From the NCBI RefSeq assembly GCF_003114815.1, contig NZ_BFAZ01000009.1, positions 1,488,001-1,552,000 on the forward strand: 64,000 bases of DNA. The letters are read 5' to 3'. The translations under genes were made by a program, and so were the position numbers. Positions 10,345 through 19,899 of the stretch are shown in pieces (the first letter of the stretch is position 1; every line of letters starts with the position of its first letter). This DNA is from Leptospira ellinghausenii. GTDB taxonomy: Bacteria; Spirochaetota; Leptospiria; Leptospirales; Leptospiraceae. The notes beneath the pieces were generated by a model. It ran no database searches and had not been told where the DNA came from. It saw nothing but the letters and a program-made list of their open reading frames with translations.

Positions 10345-11664
10345 ATGTACAAGTCCCTTCGTCAGTGGTTTGCACCAGCACCCGCGATCCCACAAAAATC
10401 GAAAGAAGAAATTTTAACTCTTTATCCAAAACTAAGGTTTCAAGTATTGGAGTCGACTTTCATCGGTTATACGGTATACTATTTAACACGTAATAATTTT
10501 TCTCCCGTTTCGAAAGAAATTGGGGAAGCATTGTCTTATTCCAAATCTGATTTGGGTGACATCTTAGCTGTAACTGCCATCACTTATGGAATTGGAAAAT
10601 TTTTTATGGGGGCATTGTCAGATCGTTCCAATCCTAAAAAATTTATGGCAGTTGGATTATTACTCACTGCCATTTTAAATTTTTCATTTGGATTTGCGAA
10701 TCATTATTGGATCCACTTATTTTTGTGGGGAGCCAACGGCCTGGTTCAAGGTATGGGTTGGCCTCCATGTGGTCGCTCCTTGGGGCATTGGTATTCCGTG
10801 AGGGAAAGGGGTACTACGTTTGCATTTTGGAATATTGCACATAATATCGGAGGAGGGATTGTTGGAGTTGTTGCTTCTCATTCTGCTGCAAAATTTGGTT
10901 GGCAATATGCTTTTTTTGTTCCGGGTGTGATTGCCATACTCGGAAGTGTTTATTTATACTTTCGACTTGTGGACACACCGCAGTCTGAAGGACTTCCACC
11001 CATAGAAGAGTATAGAAATGATTATCCACCTGAAGAAAAAGAGAATCATGAAGAAGAGTTAACCACCAAGCAACTGATTGTTGAACAAGTTTTATTAAAT
11101 AAATATATTTGGTTATTTGCTATCATCAATTTTTTTGTTTATATCATCCGGTATAGTTTAATTGATTGGGGTCCAACATATTTAAAGGAAACAAAAGGTG
11201 CGGATTTACTTGGTGGAGGATATTCCACTTTGATTTTAGAATTCGGTGGAATTGGATCTACAATTCTGATGGGATGGGTTTCCGACAAGTTTGATGGAAG
11301 AAGGGGAATGGTCAGTTTACTTTGTATCATTCCTATCTTCTTTGCATTTTTAGGAATTTTATTCAATCCTCCAGGAAATATCTGGATCGACTACGTTCTG
11401 TTTGGTTTGATTGGACTATTCATTTACCCTCCAGTGATGTTGTTAGGTGTAGCAGGAATGGATTTTACATCCAAAAAAGCAGTTGGTACAGCAGCTGGAT
11501 TTATTGGGTTATTTGGATCACTCGGACGCACCGCACAAGGGAAAGGAATTGCTGTTTTATCAACAAATTATTCCTGGGAAGTTGCCCTCGGAGCAATTCT
11601 TGTTTCCACTCTCATTGCCATTTTCCTTTTGATTTTTAGTTGGAATCTGCGTCCCAGAGGTTAA
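10345..11664 (+). CDS. MFS transporter, organophosphate:phosphate antiporter (GlpT/UhpT-like)
   Basis: 439 aa, about 12 predicted membrane helices. The signature [16 protein letters not shown] near residues 132-147 and the following helix with HNIGGG match the OPA family of glycerol-3-phosphate and hexose-phosphate antiporters. The conserved Arg after the first helix (YLTRNNFS, near residue 52) agrees with phosphate-substrate binding. Substrate cannot be told from sequence alone; glycerol-3-phosphate is the most common choice. The ATG start lies 46 bp from the divergent cysteine synthase gene. Confidence 0.87.
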   Translation: MYKSLRQWFAPAPAIPQKSKEEILTLYPKLRFQVLESTFIGYTVYYLTRNNFSPVSKEIGEALSYSKSDLGDILAVTAITYGIGKFFMGALSDRSNPKKFMAVGLLLTAILNFSFGFANHYWIHLFLWGANGLVQGMGWPPCGRSLGHWYSVRERGTTFAFWNIAHNIGGGIVGVVASHSAAKFGWQYAFFVPGVIAILGSVYLYFRLVDTPQSEGLPPIEEYRNDYPPEEKENHEEELTTKQLIVEQVLLNKYIWLFAIINFFVYIIRYSLIDWGPTYLKETKGADLLGGGYSTLILEFGGIGSTILMGWVSDKFDGRRGMVSLLCIIPIFFAFLGILFNPPGNIWIDYVLFGLIGLFIYPPVMLLGVAGMDFTSKKAVGTAAGFIGLFGSLGRTAQGKGIAVLSTNYSWEVALGAILVSTLIAIFLLIFSWNLRPRG

Positions 11665-11706
11665 ATCAATTGACGAACGAATTGTTTGGAATTCAATTTA
11701 CGTGTT

Positions 11707-12249
11707 ATGAATCTAGGCAAAAAAATCTCAATCGGAATCATTGGAATCATCGCTGTCCCACTTGTTTTGGCAATATTTTTACCATCAAGTTACCAAGTGG
11801 AAAGGACAATTGACATTACAAAACCAGCAAGTGATGTATTTGCATTCATTCGTTTGTTAAAGAACCAAGACCAATATAGTGTATGGGCAAAACGTGATCC
11901 CGATATGAAAAAGATTTTTAGAGGGGAAGACGGAACAGTTGGTTTTGTGTCCCGATGGGAAAGCCAAGTGAAAGACGTTGGTGTCGGTGAACAAGAGATT
12001 AAGATGATCAATGTTGAAACGTTAGAGATGCAAACTGAATTACGATTTTTTGAACCGTTTGAAGGAACTGAAAGAAGTTATATGAAAGTTTCTTCTTTAG
12101 ATCCAAAAAAATCAAAAGTAATTTGGGGTTTTGATGGATCTATGCCTTATCCATTTAATTTGATGTTACTTTTTATGAATTTTGAAGAAATGATTGGAAA
12201 TGATTTTGAAGAAGGTCTTTCCAATTTAAAACAAGTATTAGAAAAATAA
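11707..12249 (+). CDS. SRPBCC (START-like) family protein
   Basis: About 180 aa. An N-terminal hydrophobic anchor (residues about 7-25, IGIIGIIAVPLVLAIF) is followed by a polyketide-cyclase/START-like domain with the usual opening VERTIDITKPASDVFAFI. Such domains bind hydrophobic ligands in a deep pocket; the ligand here is unknown. I take the ATG at 11707 rather than the TTG at 11686. It begins 42 nt after the MFS gene and is followed closely by the GH43-like gene, so it may belong to one transcription unit 10345-14221. Confidence 0.8.
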   Translation: MNLGKKISIGIIGIIAVPLVLAIFLPSSYQVERTIDITKPASDVFAFIRLLKNQDQYSVWAKRDPDMKKIFRGEDGTVGFVSRWESQVKDVGVGEQEIKMINVETLEMQTELRFFEPFEGTERSYMKVSSLDPKKSKVIWGFDGSMPYPFNLMLLFMNFEEMIGNDFEEGLSNLKQVLEK

Positions 12250-12263
12250 GGTTTATTTCCCCT

Positions 12264-13364
12264 TTGAACAAACAAAATATCTATTGGCAACTCTACCAAG
12301 AGGATCCCATCATCAAACCAGGATTTCCATCTCCGATTCTGGCAGATCCTAGTTTTTTATTTCCTGAATCTTGCCCTGATGGTCTGTGGCATTTATTTGC
12401 GCATAACATCTTCGGTGTGTTAGAGTATGTTTCCGAGGATGGTATCCATTGGAAAAAAAAGAAATCCATTGTTCGTAATGCAATGCGTCCTTTTATCTAC
12501 TCTGAAGATGGAACTTATTATTTGTATTATGAAAAATACAAATTTTTACATGTCCTCATGTCTTGGTTTCCGTATCGTAAATGGAAATCAAAAATTGAAG
12601 TGAAAACGAGCAAAGATTTAGTCCATTGGTCAGCTTCAAAAACTGTTATCGTGCCAAAATTTCCATTTCATAAAGATCCAAACTTTGGTGAATCTGTTAG
12701 TAATCCTTGTCTTGTGAAATTTGGAAATAAGTACAGGATGTACTTTTCATCATCACTAGTGATGATTCCTGATTGTGGTTTTTGTGAACCAAAGTACATT
12801 ACGGTTGCTGAAGCCAGTTCCCCACTAGGCCCATTTTCGTATTTTTCAGATCCGATTTTATCACCTAACGATATGGATCCATTTTGTAATTTGGGTGCCG
12901 GTTCCATTAAAGTGATCCCTTGGAAAGGCAGATACTTAGGGTTTCAAAATGGTATTTTTTGGAATCCCGTTAGGAAGGAATCTTGTTCGGCAATTCTATT
13001 TTTACAAAGTGAAGATGGAATCAATTTTGAACGAATCAACAACACACCAATCCTTGGTCCTACTGGGCGCGGTTGGAAGGCAAGCCATGTCTATGCATGT
13101 GATGTGAAGTATTCCGAAGCTGAAAATATTTTTATTCTCTACTTTAATGCAAGAGATAAAGCACATTGGACAAAGGGAAAAGAAGCGATTGGATTGTTTG
13201 TTGGGAAGGTGGAAGAAACAAAAGAAAATCTCAAATCTAAATCTACGTCCAAATCAAAAAAACAAGGGAGTCGTTCCCTTAAAAACAAACCGAAAGAGAA
13301 AGCGAAAGTGACTACGAAAAAGATTCCATCAAAACCCAAAACAAAGAAGTCTAAATCCAAATGA
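12264..13364 (+). CDS. GH43-like five-bladed propeller protein with a lysine-rich tail
   Basis: 366 aa. Residues about 10-305 resemble the glycosyl hydrolase family 43/68 type propeller: repeated segments of the form EDGxxW/YYLYYE, YRMYFSS and FILYFNARD. No signal peptide is visible, so it is probably cytoplasmic. After about residue 310 the protein ends in a low-complexity basic tail of Lys, Ser and Thr (KSKSTSKSKKQGS and similar), unusual for the family. The start is a TTG at 12264; no ATG occurs for about 80 codons. Its stop overlaps the pirin start by 4 nt (ATGA). Activity is uncertain: relatives include hydrolases, phosphorylases and transferase-associated propellers. Confidence 0.72.
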   Translation: MNKQNIYWQLYQEDPIIKPGFPSPILADPSFLFPESCPDGLWHLFAHNIFGVLEYVSEDGIHWKKKKSIVRNAMRPFIYSEDGTYYLYYEKYKFLHVLMSWFPYRKWKSKIEVKTSKDLVHWSASKTVIVPKFPFHKDPNFGESVSNPCLVKFGNKYRMYFSSSLVMIPDCGFCEPKYITVAEASSPLGPFSYFSDPILSPNDMDPFCNLGAGSIKVIPWKGRYLGFQNGIFWNPVRKESCSAILFLQSEDGINFERINNTPILGPTGRGWKASHVYACDVKYSEAENIFILYFNARDKAHWTKGKEAIGLFVGKVEETKENLKSKSTSKSKKQGSRSLKNKPKEKAKVTTKKIPSKPKTKKSKSK

Positions 13365-14221
13365 CAAAATCACTGATCGGACATTCAAAAGACCTAGGAG
13401 ATAATTTTATCATTCGTCGTGTTCTTCCTGCCTTAGAAAAAAGGTCAGTGGGACCCTTTGTTTTTTTTGATCACTTTGGACCTGTACCTGTTGTCACTGG
13501 TGAAGAACTTGTTGTCCGAGCCCATCCACATATTGGACTTGCTACCATTACCTTTTTGTATGATGGAGTGATCACACACCGAGATAGTTTAGAAGTAGAG
13601 ATGGACATTCGGCCCAATGAAACCAATTGGATGGTTGCAGGGTCTGGTATTGTTCATAGTGAACGATCTAAATTTGATCCTAAATATGAAGTATTAGAAG
13701 GAATACAAACTTGGATAGCACTCCCTAAAGAGAAAGAACAAATATCCCCAAGTTTCCAACACCTTTCTGAAGCAGAAATCCCCGTGATGAAACAAAAAGG
13801 ACTTACTTTTCGTTTGTTAGGTGGTAAATTTTTGGATTTAGAATCATCAGCCGTAGTTCATTCACCACTTTTTTATGCTGACATCGATGTAAAAATAGAT
13901 GCTGGCCAAATAGAGTGGCAACTTTCTTCTGAAGAAGAAGCTGGCTTGTACATAGCGAGAGGTGCCATCGAATCAGAGGGGGAATCTTATACGGTTGGAA
14001 GTATGGTTTTATTTGAAAAAGGAATGAAAGTATCCTTTAAAGCAAAACAAAACAGTCGTTTGATGTTACTTGGAGGGGAACCTTTGAAGGAAAAACGGCA
14101 TTTGTATTGGAACTTTGTCGCAACTAGCCAGGAATTGATTGATTCTGCTAAGGAAAGATGGGCAAAGGATGAATTTCCAAAAGTTCCAAACGAAACAGAT
14201 CGGATTCCTTTACCCAACTAA
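13361..14221 (+). CDS. Pirin family protein
   Basis: 286 aa bicupin. The N-terminal cupin holds the metal-site signature HPHIGLATITFLYDG (residues about 54-68) and the matching HSE motif (GIVHSERS, about 98-105), so the Fe/metal ligands of pirins are present. The C-terminal pirin_C cupin covers about 170-275. Bacterial pirins act as quercetinases or as metabolic modulators of dehydrogenases; the role here is unknown. It is translationally coupled by ATGA to the GH43-like gene. The following gene is convergent. Confidence 0.88.
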   Translation: MTKSLIGHSKDLGDNFIIRRVLPALEKRSVGPFVFFDHFGPVPVVTGEELVVRAHPHIGLATITFLYDGVITHRDSLEVEMDIRPNETNWMVAGSGIVHSERSKFDPKYEVLEGIQTWIALPKEKEQISPSFQHLSEAEIPVMKQKGLTFRLLGGKFLDLESSAVVHSPLFYADIDVKIDAGQIEWQLSSEEEAGLYIARGAIESEGESYTVGSMVLFEKGMKVSFKAKQNSRLMLLGGEPLKEKRHLYWNFVATSQELIDSAKERWAKDEFPKVPNETDRIPLPN

Positions 14222-14231
14222 ATTTTATTTT

Positions 14232-14534
14232 TTATTTTAAAGCATCTGCTGCTTTTTTGTATTCGTCAGCTTCTGCACGGAATTCTTTTGCAAGATTCAA
14301 ACAATGTTCTTTGAATTTTGCTTCGGATACTGCTTTCCCACCTTTATTGCCAGCCATCTTTTCGTGGCGTTTTGCATTTTCTTCTTTTTCTTTTGCCATT
14401 GCATTTAGGTAAGAACGTGCAGCTTGTTTACTTTCTGGGGAATTTGCCTCTTTTATCATCAAATTCTCTAATTCAGACAACGCAAAAAGCGAAGTGGAAG
14501 CTAACACGAGTAAAATGGAAATAAGTTTTTTCAT
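14232..14534 (-). CDS. Small exported alpha-helical protein
   Basis: 100 aa with a clear signal peptide (MKKLISILLVLASTSLFA, cleavage near 18). The mature part is Lys/Glu/Ala-rich and almost entirely helical, with no Cys. It resembles a family of small Leptospira exported proteins (from memory, the one labelled LIC_10421; not verified). Probably periplasmic and abundant. The gene stands alone, convergent with pirin by 10 bp and followed downstream by manA in the same direction. Confidence 0.75.
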   Translation of the reverse strand: MKKLISILLVLASTSLFALSELENLMIKEANSPESKQAARSYLNAMAKEKEENAKRHEKMAGNKGGKAVSEAKFKEHCLNLAKEFRAEADEYKKAADALK

Positions 14535-14588
14535 AGAACCTCTCTACACTCCATTATACCAAATGAATCAAAAAGTCAATAGGTCTTG

Positions 14589-15605
14589 TTATTGATATTT
14601 TACAGTATCGGTTCCACTGGACATAAAAGCAAGTTTTGTCCCAGGGGTTACACTTGCATGAATTGTCTCAGAAAATCCGGAAGCAGTCACAAAAAATGTT
14701 TCTCCAGTTCCAACTGTACGATTTAGTTCTGGAAAATAAATGGATCCAGAAACAGTGAAAAAAATTCCAAAACAAACTGGATCAGATAACGGGGCAAAGG
14801 TGAAGTTTTGAGCTTGGTTGAATTCCCAAGATTCAAGCCTGAATTTATCATTGGAAGTGAATAAAAATCTAGGGAAAGGATGGTAACCTATTAGTTCTTT
14901 TTTTAGTTTTTCGTCACCATTCGATTTTGAAAAATTCAATACTGAGAATGCTTTTTCTAAATGTAATTCTCTTGGTTTACCATCGTCCCCAATTCTTCCG
15001 TAATCATAAACTCGGTAAGTAGAGTCAGAGGATTGTTGCACTTCTAAAAGTAAAACTCCACCACCTATCGCGTGTATGGTTCCTGGATTTAAAAGGAATA
15101 CATCACCAGGTTTTACTTTCCATTTTTTGAGAACAGATTCTCCTAAATTTTCTTTAACAAGTGCTTCATATTCATTTCGGTTTGTATGAATGTCAAATCC
15201 TACAACCAGTTCTGCCCCAGGATCTGCTGATAAAACATACCAACATTCTTTTTTACCATTGGACTGTGGATCATATTTGAGCGCATAATCATCGTTTGGG
15301 TGAACTTGGACAGACAGTTTTTCTTTTGCATCAATGACTTTTACGAGTAGGGGTAAACCTGAATTGGAAAATGGTTTTCCTAAAACTTCGTTGGGTGCTT
15401 TTTGAATGAGTTCGGTTAACGGAAGATTTGGAAATTCTGGATTTTGGATCTTGGAAACATCGGAACCATAAACGGAAACTTCCCATGATTCTCCAATCAA
15501 TCCTTCTGGGATACTTCGTCCCATTTTTGATTCCAATTTCCTGCCACCCCAAATTTTTTCTTTATAAATAGGGGATAGAAATACGATTTTTGGAATCCTC
15601 TCCAT
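14589..15605 (-). CDS. manA: Mannose-6-phosphate isomerase, class I
   Basis: 338 aa, interconverts fructose-6-phosphate and mannose-6-phosphate to feed GDP-mannose and surface polysaccharide synthesis. The zinc-site motif QVHPND lies near residues 98-103, with a second metal Glu in the KKECWYVL segment. The conserved PGTIHAIGGGVLLLEVQQ block with the catalytic Arg region (SSDSTYRVYDYGR) is near 180-206. Length matches the short Bacillus-type ManA. The start codon lies 11 nt after the stop of the DnaJ-domain gene, so they are probably cotranscribed. Confidence 0.92.
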   Translation of the reverse strand: MERIPKIVFLSPIYKEKIWGGRKLESKMGRSIPEGLIGESWEVSVYGSDVSKIQNPEFPNLPLTELIQKAPNEVLGKPFSNSGLPLLVKVIDAKEKLSVQVHPNDDYALKYDPQSNGKKECWYVLSADPGAELVVGFDIHTNRNEYEALVKENLGESVLKKWKVKPGDVFLLNPGTIHAIGGGVLLLEVQQSSDSTYRVYDYGRIGDDGKPRELHLEKAFSVLNFSKSNGDEKLKKELIGYHPFPRFLFTSNDKFRLESWEFNQAQNFTFAPLSDPVCFGIFFTVSGSIYFPELNRTVGTGETFFVTASGFSETIHASVTPGTKLAFMSSGTDTVKYQ

Positions 15606-15616
15606 TGGTTTCCTTT

Positions 15617-16312
15617 TTAGACAGCGGTCTTTGTCCGTAAAGGGATATTTTTATGGATGAGAAGTTTCACCCGTAGGATTTTTTTCTTAAAATGTGTGAA
15701 GGAATCGGGACGAAATTTGGAAAGATCAAATTCAAAGATTTTGGATGGGAGAAGAGTCGAAACTGGAAATTCTACATTTAGTTTTCGGTACCCTTTATAA
15801 CTACCACGGCCATTGCATGCAGAACAATGTGGGTCACTGCCCATACAATCACGACATACAATCCGAACGGTAAGTGGGATCACGGCAATCACAGGACGTA
15901 CAGTTTCCGATTCTTTTAAATCAATCACCAAATCATAATCAATGCCCGTAACCTTCCTACGATCTTTATTGCGAAACCCTTTTCTCATAAGCCCACGTTT
16001 AGCAAGGTCAATGATCCCTGTTGTAAACCGTACACGGGACACTGGTAAAACAATTGGATGTTCTTCTAGTTTTCGTTTTAAAAATGCTTTTGCATAATTC
16101 TTTTTGAACTCATCATCATACTGTTTTCTTGAATCTCCAGTAAGAGTTTGGTAGGCAAAATAAATGGTTTGGAACTTGGCATAAGATCCAGAGATGGGAT
16201 TGTCGGGGTGGTAAAGTTTTGCGAGACGACGGAAAGAAGATTTAATCTCTTCCGTCGTAGCTCCAAAGGGGATTTCTAATGCTTCGTATAGATTGGTGTT
16301 TTGCGGTGGCAT
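15617..16312 (-). CDS. DnaJ-domain protein with one zinc-binding CxxC pair set
   Basis: 231 aa. The J domain spans residues about 6-68 with the HPD tripeptide (KLYHPDNP) that stimulates DnaK. A small cysteine cluster near residues 157-170 (CRDCMGSDPHCSACNGRG) resembles half of a DnaJ zinc-finger domain. There is no Gly/Phe-rich linker and no full DnaJ C-terminal domain, so it is not the housekeeping DnaJ but an accessory J protein. It directly precedes manA on the minus strand. Confidence 0.82.
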   Translation of the reverse strand: MPPQNTNLYEALEIPFGATTEEIKSSFRRLAKLYHPDNPISGSYAKFQTIYFAYQTLTGDSRKQYDDEFKKNYAKAFLKRKLEEHPIVLPVSRVRFTTGIIDLAKRGLMRKGFRNKDRRKVTGIDYDLVIDLKESETVRPVIAVIPLTVRIVCRDCMGSDPHCSACNGRGSYKGYRKLNVEFPVSTLLPSKIFEFDLSKFRPDSFTHFKKKILRVKLLIHKNIPLRTKTAV

Positions 16313-16339
16313 TAATTAACAAATCCCACCTAAATTCAA

Positions 16340-17059
16340 CTACGGCTCTTCGAAATCTCCACTCACAGAGATTTCCATTACGGATTCAGAAACCATTTTA
16401 GTTTCGAGTTTTCCTTTTGCTTGGATGTAACGATCAATGTTTCTTGCTACTTCACGAAGCCTGTCACGGTAAGCGGTTGCCAATCGAATTCTTTCCCATG
16501 GGCTTTGGATTTTTTCCAATTCATAATTGAGAGTGTTGTCGTCAGCGTTTGTAACAGTTCGTACGGAAAGGATTAGTCCTTTCACTCCGCCAGCTGTACT
16601 GTTTTTGAGTTCGCGGTAGGTTGTAACTGGGTCTTTTCCTTTCTCTGTTAATGACTTACGGGACCAAAAGGAAAGTTCATCAAGGGAAAAACCACCACCT
16701 TCAGCACCACCGCCACCTTTCAGTTTCATTACAAAACGGCTGTGCATCACATAACGTGGCTCATAAGGTAAGTGGATTTCACGTGCACTGGAAACTTGAC
16801 CATAACGACTGTCTTTGATTTTTTTCTCAAAGCTAAGGAACTTGATCTTTTCATTGATCATGGCGTGGTAATCATCCACTTCCTTACCGATACGATCGAT
16901 TTTTTGTTGTTGTTTGGCATTATATGGGATGAGAGCGATGCTTCCATCTGGATTCAATTTGTGGGAATCTGCTTGGCTCACAGGTTCATTTTTTTCATCC
17001 GCGGCAAAAAGACCAACGGTGAAGAGGAAGGTAAAAATTAAGACAAACGAGGTACGCAT
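16340..17059 (-). CDS. Exported helical protein of unknown function
   Basis: 239 aa with a signal peptide (hydrophobic residues 5-19, cleavage after LFA near 19). The mature protein has a helical N-terminal region (about 45-85), a Gly-rich middle turn (KGGGGAEGGGFSL near 115-127) and a long basic helix near 190-225. I considered Leptospira periplasmic flagellar sheath or coiling proteins because of the size and helical character, but no motif supports it. Position upstream of a J protein in the same orientation (27 nt gap) suggests one operon with manA. Confidence 0.7.
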   Translation of the reverse strand: MRTSFVLIFTFLFTVGLFAADEKNEPVSQADSHKLNPDGSIALIPYNAKQQQKIDRIGKEVDDYHAMINEKIKFLSFEKKIKDSRYGQVSSAREIHLPYEPRYVMHSRFVMKLKGGGGAEGGGFSLDELSFWSRKSLTEKGKDPVTTYRELKNSTAGGVKGLILSVRTVTNADDNTLNYELEKIQSPWERIRLATAYRDRLREVARNIDRYIQAKGKLETKMVSESVMEISVSGDFEEP

Positions 17060-17178
17060 AAGAACTCCCAGATAGTAAACTCTATATCTATTTTCGACTT
17101 TTGAAATGAAATTATTAATTTGTTAAAAATAAGGTTGAACAAAAAACGTAAAAACAGGAGGCTAGCGGTAGGTCTCCC

Positions 17179-17523
17179 ATGGAAATAAATCTGAAAAAGA
17201 ATGCAGACGCTTTTGTGATCAGCATTTCCGGAAGTTTGGACATTTACACTTCCTTGGATTTTAAAAACTTCCTAGAAACCAATATCCCAAACCAACCTTC
17301 AAACAACCTCCACGTCATCATCAATTTAGAGAAATTGAACTACATCGACTCTTCTGGGATTGGAATGCTCATCAAACAGCTGAATTATGTCCAAGAATTG
17401 CAAGGGAAGTTCTCCATTGCCAATATGAAACCGGCAATTGAGAAGGTATTTAAGGTAGCAGGGCTTACCAGTTACTTCCAAACCATTGGGGAAGACGAAT
17501 ACCGCGAAAAATACGCGGTATAA
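17179..17523 (+). CDS. STAS domain anti-sigma factor antagonist
   Basis: 114 aa single STAS domain of the SpoIIAA/RsbV type. The phosphoacceptor motif YIDSSGIGML lies near residues 54-63; the second Ser is the expected phosphorylation site. In partner switching the unphosphorylated form binds an HATPase anti-sigma factor. No kinase or phosphatase gene lies next to it, but a SpoIIE phosphatase and two HATPase genes occur at 45-50 kb in this window. Its stop codon directly abuts the stop codon of the convergent gene (17523/17524). Confidence 0.9.
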   Translation: MEINLKKNADAFVISISGSLDIYTSLDFKNFLETNIPNQPSNNLHVIINLEKLNYIDSSGIGMLIKQLNYVQELQGKFSIANMKPAIEKVFKVAGLTSYFQTIGEDEYREKYAV

Positions 17524-18093
17524 TCAATCCTTTTCGTCCAAACGGTTTTCGACAACAAACGCATCCCAAATCCCCCAAAAACGGCCGACAGAGTTTTGAC
17601 TCGGCACTAAATCTACGTAAATTTTGCCATCTGGGTATTCAGAAGGTTCTAATGGGATTTCGACAGGATTCTGGAAACCCTTCGTACGTTCTGTCAGGAT
17701 GGCACGTTTGGGTTTTCCGTTCACAAAAATTTGTAATTTTCTAGGTTTGAACTTTGATCCCCTCAGTGGTTTGTACATCGTTAAGTCCAAATACAGGTAC
17801 ACTGTGGATTTTGTATCACTTGGTTTTTCTAATAAAAAACGAAGTCCCGACTCGGGCACCATCCGGCAAATGGAATCTTGTAATCCCAAGTAGGGACCAT
17901 CCGGTTCTAATTCATACGATTGGTAGATGGCCCATGTTTTCAACTCGGGGAAGGTAGAAATGTCTTCTGGTAATAATCCTTCCTCCAATCCAAATTCTTG
18001 TTTGGGAATTTTCGAATCATCTGCGAAGAGTGCACCACTCGTTGATAAAAAGATTGCCGTAAAGAGAAGGATTCGTAGTTTCAATGGTAGCAC
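17524..18093 (-). CDS. Exported protein of unknown function
   Basis: 189 aa with a signal peptide (RILLFTAIFLSTSGALFA, cleavage near 24). The mature part is beta-rich and reads like a jelly-roll or galactose-binding-like fold (alternating hydrophobic strands between 75 and 180, ending GRFWGIWDAFVVEN). The start is a GTG at 18093 or an in-frame TTG at 18084. It is tail to tail with the STAS gene without a single spare base, and its 5' end faces ribF across 36 bp. Confidence 0.72.
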   Translation of the reverse strand: MLPLKLRILLFTAIFLSTSGALFADDSKIPKQEFGLEEGLLPEDISTFPELKTWAIYQSYELEPDGPYLGLQDSICRMVPESGLRFLLEKPSDTKSTVYLYLDLTMYKPLRGSKFKPRKLQIFVNGKPKRAILTERTKGFQNPVEIPLEPSEYPDGKIYVDLVPSQNSVGRFWGIWDAFVVENRLDEKD

Positions 18094-18129
18094 CTATTCC
18101 AAGTATCGGATTACGAGACAAGTCCCCCT

Positions 18130-19062
18130 TTGAAAATTATTCGCTCTTTAGAATCGATCCAAAATGAATTCCAACAAGGCTCTTCTTTGACACTTGGAAA
18201 TTTCGACGGAATCCATGTGGGCCACCAAACACTTTTGTTACGGACAGTGGAAAAAGCCAAGGAACTTGGAATCCCTTCGGTTGTGGTTACTTATTATCCA
18301 AACCCGGCAGTTGTGCTTGGGAAAAAACCAAATTTTAAATACCTCTCCTCAGAAAAAGAAAAAGAGGAACTCATTCGCGGGTTCGGGATTGATTACCTCA
18401 TCGTTTTAGATTTTACCATCTCACTCTCGAAGATGTCTGCAGAAAACTTTTTAGAAAAAATTATGATCCAAACTTTACATGCCAAACACATTGTGATTGG
18501 TTATAACCATTTTTTTGGAGCTGAAAGAAGGGGAGATTTTACACTTCTTGATTTTCATAAGGCTAATTATGGTTATGCGGTTGAGTTAAGAGAAGCAGTT
18601 TTAAAAAAAGACAGTAAAATTTCATCCTCTCTCATCCGAGGTTTTCTCGACAAAGGAGAAATGGAAGAAGCAAAGATCTTACTCGGACGAAATTATCATA
18701 TCTCTGGAACCGTGGTGGAAGGTTCCAAACGTGGGCGTACCATTGGATTTCCAACGGCAAACCTCCAAGTTCCAAGTGATAAACTTTTACCATCGGTGGG
18801 TGTGTATGCTTGTTTTGTGAAGTTTGATGGAAAAGATCACAAAGGAATGGTAAACATTGGATTTAATCCCACCTTTGACGGATTAGGTTTACATGTAGAA
18901 GTAAACATCTTTGATTTTGAAGGAAATTTATATGGACAAGAAATTGAATTGGAAATGGTAAAAAAAATCCGAGAGGAACAAAAGTTTGATGGGATTGATG
19001 CTTTAAAAAATCAACTGACCAAAGACAAAGAAATAAGTTTGTCTATTTTGGCACTTCGATAA
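18130..19062 (+). CDS. ribF: Bifunctional riboflavin kinase / FAD synthetase
   Basis: 310 aa. The N-terminal FAD synthetase (nucleotidyltransferase) domain has GNFDGIHVGHQ (residues about 22-32, the HxGH-type motif) and the downstream SSSLIRGFLDKG. The C-terminal riboflavin kinase domain (about 185-308) has the motif GRTIGFPTANL and GMVNIGFNPTF. The enzyme converts riboflavin to FMN and FAD. The start is a TTG at 18130. It diverges from the exported-protein gene with only 36 bp in between. Confidence 0.95.
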   Translation: MKIIRSLESIQNEFQQGSSLTLGNFDGIHVGHQTLLLRTVEKAKELGIPSVVVTYYPNPAVVLGKKPNFKYLSSEKEKEELIRGFGIDYLIVLDFTISLSKMSAENFLEKIMIQTLHAKHIVIGYNHFFGAERRGDFTLLDFHKANYGYAVELREAVLKKDSKISSSLIRGFLDKGEMEEAKILLGRNYHISGTVVEGSKRGRTIGFPTANLQVPSDKLLPSVGVYACFVKFDGKDHKGMVNIGFNPTFDGLGLHVEVNIFDFEGNLYGQEIELEMVKKIREEQKFDGIDALKNQLTKDKEISLSILALR

Positions 19063-19096
19063 ACTCATAACTCAGTGTGGTTTAGGTCGGTAAAAG

Positions 19097-19891
19097 TTAT
19101 AGGTTGATGACGTGGTATATTTTTCCTTTCCGTTTGATTTTACCAGCAATTGATTTGTGATTGGATTCCTTTTCTAAGATGGCATCGAGAGAGGTTTTGG
19201 AAATGGCCCAGTCTTCTTTTAATTCATCAAAATAAAAAGCACATTCCTTTTTCTCTCCATTTTTCATTAGGATGACATGTTTCTCTTTGGATTCCCCTTC
19301 TTCCATGAGGATAAATCCAGGGCCAGGAAACATAGGAATTAATTTGTCTTTGATTTTGATTTGTTTTTTGAAAGCAGGGATATTACGTAAAACTCGGTAT
19401 GGTTTTTTCGGTAGAAGGAAATGTACCCCTTCTAACACATAACAGACGAAGGTTAGTTTTCCACTGTTATGGTTTTTGAGATTTCCTTTTAATGAAATCT
19501 GACTATTTTCTTGTGGGATTTCTTTTTTTTCCACCATATGGTGGGCAATTTTGGAAATTCGGTTTTTTAAAGCAGAATCTAAAAATTCAATTTTGTCTTC
19601 GGATTTGATTTTATCTAAGATGTGGTAAAGGGAATCAAATTCTTTTTGTTTGTATTCATTTTTGATTTTGAATTTGAGAATTTCAGCACTAAGGCGTTTG
19701 CTTCGTTGTAAAAAATAGGGAGACTCATTTGATTCCGAACATTGGATGAGTTTATCAGACAAACTCACTAATTTGGAAATTTGTTCGTTTACTTGCCGTT
19801 CCAAACCTTCTAAATGGATAAGTTCTTCTTCCAACTTCACTTTGGTTTGGAAGAACTCATCTGCATCCAGAATTTTTTTGGTAGGTTTCAT
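19097..19891 (-). CDS. Coiled-coil protein with a divergent CheW-like C-terminal domain
   Basis: 264 aa. Residues about 10-110 are predicted coiled coil (heptads of Leu/Ile with Glu/Lys). Residues about 145-264 have the layout of a CheW-like SH3 pair: the opening strand VCYVLEGVHFLLP, a middle GPGFILMEEG turn, and the closing GKIKRKGKIYHVINL. The match is weak, and I see no CheA partner nearby. It follows rodA by 8 bp in the same direction, so it probably belongs to the mre-rod operon and may have a cell-shape role. Alternatively it is simply an unknown cytoplasmic protein. Confidence 0.6.
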   Translation of the reverse strand: MKPTKKILDADEFFQTKVKLEEELIHLEGLERQVNEQISKLVSLSDKLIQCSESNESPYFLQRSKRLSAEILKFKIKNEYKQKEFDSLYHILDKIKSEDKIEFLDSALKNRISKIAHHMVEKKEIPQENSQISLKGNLKNHNSGKLTFVCYVLEGVHFLLPKKPYRVLRNIPAFKKQIKIKDKLIPMFPGPGFILMEEGESKEKHVILMKNGEKKECAFYFDELKEDWAISKTSLDAILEKESNHKSIAGKIKRKGKIYHVINL

Positions 19892-19899
19892 TCGAAATC

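Noticed and set aside
16340..17059. Calling the exported helical protein a flagellar coiling or sheath protein
   Set aside because: Only size and helical content agree; no motif and no flagellar neighbours.
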